Positions 62,844 to 64,000 of a stretch of DNA of 64,000 nucleotides are shown here, piece by piece. Position 1 is the first letter of the stretch, and each line of letters opens with the position of its first letter. A program made the translations under genes and the position numbers. The stretch is taken from contig JAXGQD010000001.1 of assembly GCA_040766665.1 (NCBI GenBank), positions 431,935 to 495,934 of the forward strand. Direction: 5' to 3'. The notes under the pieces are model-generated. The model was given only the letters and a program-made list of their open reading frames with translations. It was not told where the DNA came from and made no database searches. The DNA is from JAXGQD01 sp040766665. GTDB lineage: Bacteria; Bacillota; Clostridia; Saccharofermentanales; Fastidiosipilaceae.

Positions 62844-63575
62844 ATGGAAGTAACAAATAGAATAGCCTATGATGTTGATAAGAGCGCTGGCCGAATAGAT
62901 GATATTCTAAACAGCGTAAGCACAAATTATTCTGATAAAGATTCAATACCTTCCCGATCTTCGCTTACATATACAAATGGATTTTACGTAAATATCACCG
63001 CATTATTCATTGATATTGTTGGCTCGTCGGATATGACAGATGGAAGCAAGAGACCAACGCTTGCAAAGATTTATCGAAGCTTTATATCAGAGTGTACAGC
63101 AGTTATGAACTCGTGGGATCAATGCAAAGAGGTAAATATAAATGGTGATTGTGTATGGGGCGTATTTGAGACTCCTTATAAATCTGATATTGATAATGTT
63201 TTTTCAGTTGCAGCGCAATTAAATAGCATGATCAAAATACTAAATTATAAGTTGCGGAAGAAAGGTTACCCAGAAATTTCCGTCGGATTAGGAATTGATT
63301 ATGGGCGAGCTTTAATGGTGCAAGCGGGATATTCTGGAAGCGATTTGAATGATGTTATTTGGATGGGTGATGTTGTGAATTCTGCATGTAATATAGCTAG
63401 TAAAGCAGGGAGAGAAGGGCGAAGCCCGATAATTATATCAAGTGTTTTGAAATCAAACTTAAATGAACATAATCAAGGCCTGCTCAGTAGTATAATAATA
63501 GATTATTCGACTTATTATGGTGGAAATATCATAAATACAAACATGGAAGATTGGTATAATAAGAACTGTAAATAA
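62844..63575 (+). CDS. pycC: Pycsar-type nucleotidyl cyclase PycC
   Basis: The 243-residue protein is essentially a single class III cyclase domain (residues about 45-225). Metal-binding aspartates are D57 in ALFIDIVGSSDMTD and D102 in NINGDCVWGVFETPYKSDI. IYRSFISECTAVMN and DVIWMGDVVNSACNIASKAG are close to what I recall of PycC uridylate/cytidylate cyclases. At the place of the canonical N-x3-R motif it has N179 and N183, so the usual arginine is missing, which may be normal for PycC. AGGAGGG precedes the ATG, 31 bases after pycTM. A bidirectional terminator follows. Confidence 0.82.
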   Translation: MEVTNRIAYDVDKSAGRIDDILNSVSTNYSDKDSIPSRSSLTYTNGFYVNITALFIDIVGSSDMTDGSKRPTLAKIYRSFISECTAVMNSWDQCKEVNINGDCVWGVFETPYKSDIDNVFSVAAQLNSMIKILNYKLRKKGYPEISVGLGIDYGRALMVQAGYSGSDLNDVIWMGDVVNSACNIASKAGREGRSPIIISSVLKSNLNEHNQGLLSSIIIDYSTYYGGNIINTNMEDWYNKNCK

Positions 63576-63580
63576 AAAAT

Positions 63581-63626
63581 CAAGGCACTCTACAAAATTT
63601 GATGTAGGTGCCTTGCTCGATTTTTT
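63581..63626. terminator. Bidirectional terminator between pycC and recombinase gene
   Basis: CAAGGCAC-T-CTACA and TGTAG-GTGCCTTG form a 13-bp stem (63581-63615); T runs follow on both strands. Confidence 0.88.
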
Positions 63627-63628
63627 GC

Positions 63629-64000
63629 TTATTCATTAACGTCTACCGTAACACCGGACTTGAATTCTAAGGTGAATTTTTCCTCAAAGATAGTAACCTT
63701 TTCAATCAGCCGTCGGATAAGTTGCTCATCATATTCGGTGAGAGCGGTGGATTGCTTTTTTAAGAATGTGCTCATATCAGCAATCCGCTTTTTCAGTTCA
63801 TCACGGTTAGCATTTTCAACCTGCAGCTTTTGCTTCTGGTCACGTAGTCGGTGTATCTCATCACCGACTTTATCATAATCGGCATTGGAGGTAGCCAGCT
63901 TCAGCAGCTCCGTTTGTAGTTCCTCCAACCGCTTATCGATATCTGCCAAGCCCTTGTCGTTTTCTCGATTTATGACGGTAGCGATGTTATCCCGTAGAGA
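63629..64000 (-). CDS. Large serine recombinase, C-terminal part (truncated by window edge)
   Basis: The open frame enters from the window edge and gives the last 123 residues of a protein. It is a long coiled coil (DIDKRLEELQTELLKLAT, EIHRLRDQKQKL) followed by YDEQLIRRLIEKVTIFEEKF and TLEFKSGVTVDVNE, the characteristic end of large serine recombinases found in clostridial integrative elements. Such enzymes insert and excise mobile elements at att sites. The catalytic domain and zinc ribbon lie outside the window. Its position next to the cyclase cassette suggests that the cassette is element-borne. Confidence 0.85.
   Translation of the reverse strand, partial: SLRDNIATVINRENDKGLADIDKRLEELQTELLKLATSNADYDKVGDEIHRLRDQKQKLQVENANRDELKKRIADMSTFLKKQSTALTEYDEQLIRRLIEKVTIFEEKFTLEFKSGVTVDVNE

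Noticed and set aside
60814..63575. CBASS system
   Set aside because: The cyclases have class III adenylate cyclase motifs (paired metal Asps), not the CD-NTase GS-x-DxD motif, and the effector matches the Pycsar membrane type.

Overview
The window looks like a chromosome segment of a strictly anaerobic, low-to-medium-GC Gram-positive bacterium, most likely a clostridial Firmicute. The evidence is a glycyl-radical enzyme with its radical-SAM activase, a giant 2-hydroxyacyl-CoA dehydratase activase, class III fructose-1,6-bisphosphatase, the two-subunit glycine decarboxylase (gcvPA/gcvPB), the Fhs-FchA-FolD one-carbon route, a glmS ribozyme, strong GGAGG ribosome binding sites and a sortase-type cell-wall anchor. 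I see no rRNA, tRNA or CRISPR array.

Layout. 0-7 kb: end of a sugar-phosphate isomerase-like gene, a small Cys-rich protein, transketolase, an ArsR regulator coupled to a four-domain CoADR-rhodanese-TusA-DsrE persulfide enzyme, and a DUF554 membrane protein. 7-17.5 kb: the 1435-residue dehydratase activase, a repeat-rich intergenic region, a frameshifted fbp, trpS, a YbaK-type editing protein, gpmA and an SDR. 17.7-22.5 kb: a broken modular surface adhesin, MntP and threonine aldolase. 23-36 kb: a catabolic block with a glycyl-radical enzyme and activase, a divergent ROK-like protein, an AraC regulator, a ribose-type ABC transporter with several frameshifts, a DeoR regulator and a cytidylate-kinase-like protein. 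36.5-50.6 kb: ZIP transporter, nitroreductase, fhs-fchA-folD, TauE/SafE exporter, an orphan SPASM radical-SAM maturase, an eight-copy 71-bp tandem array, the glmS ribozyme plus glmS, and gcvT-gcvH-gcvPA-gcvPB. Together fhs/fchA/folD and gcv interconvert glycine, methylene-THF and formate. 51-60.5 kb: HAD phosphatase, patatin, a DUF4003-like protein, a ketopantoate-reductase-like protein, a glycosyltransferase-azlC-azlD operon, and pepF followed by an RNA m5U methyltransferase.

60.6-64 kb is the most interesting part. A visibly AT-rich cassette lies between an array of transposon-like direct repeats and the C-terminal end of a large serine recombinase. It encodes two class III nucleotidyl-cyclase proteins flanking a three-helix membrane protein that matches the Pycsar effector PycTM. 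I read it as a Pycsar-type anti-phage operon with an unusual extra cyclase that carries a coiled-coil and C-terminal extension.

Two general cautions. Many single-base indels cluster in a few genes (fbp, the adhesin and the ABC operon) without accompanying nonsense substitutions, so sequencing or assembly error must be separated from real decay. Several intergenic regions carry short dispersed palindromic or tandem repeats of unknown role.
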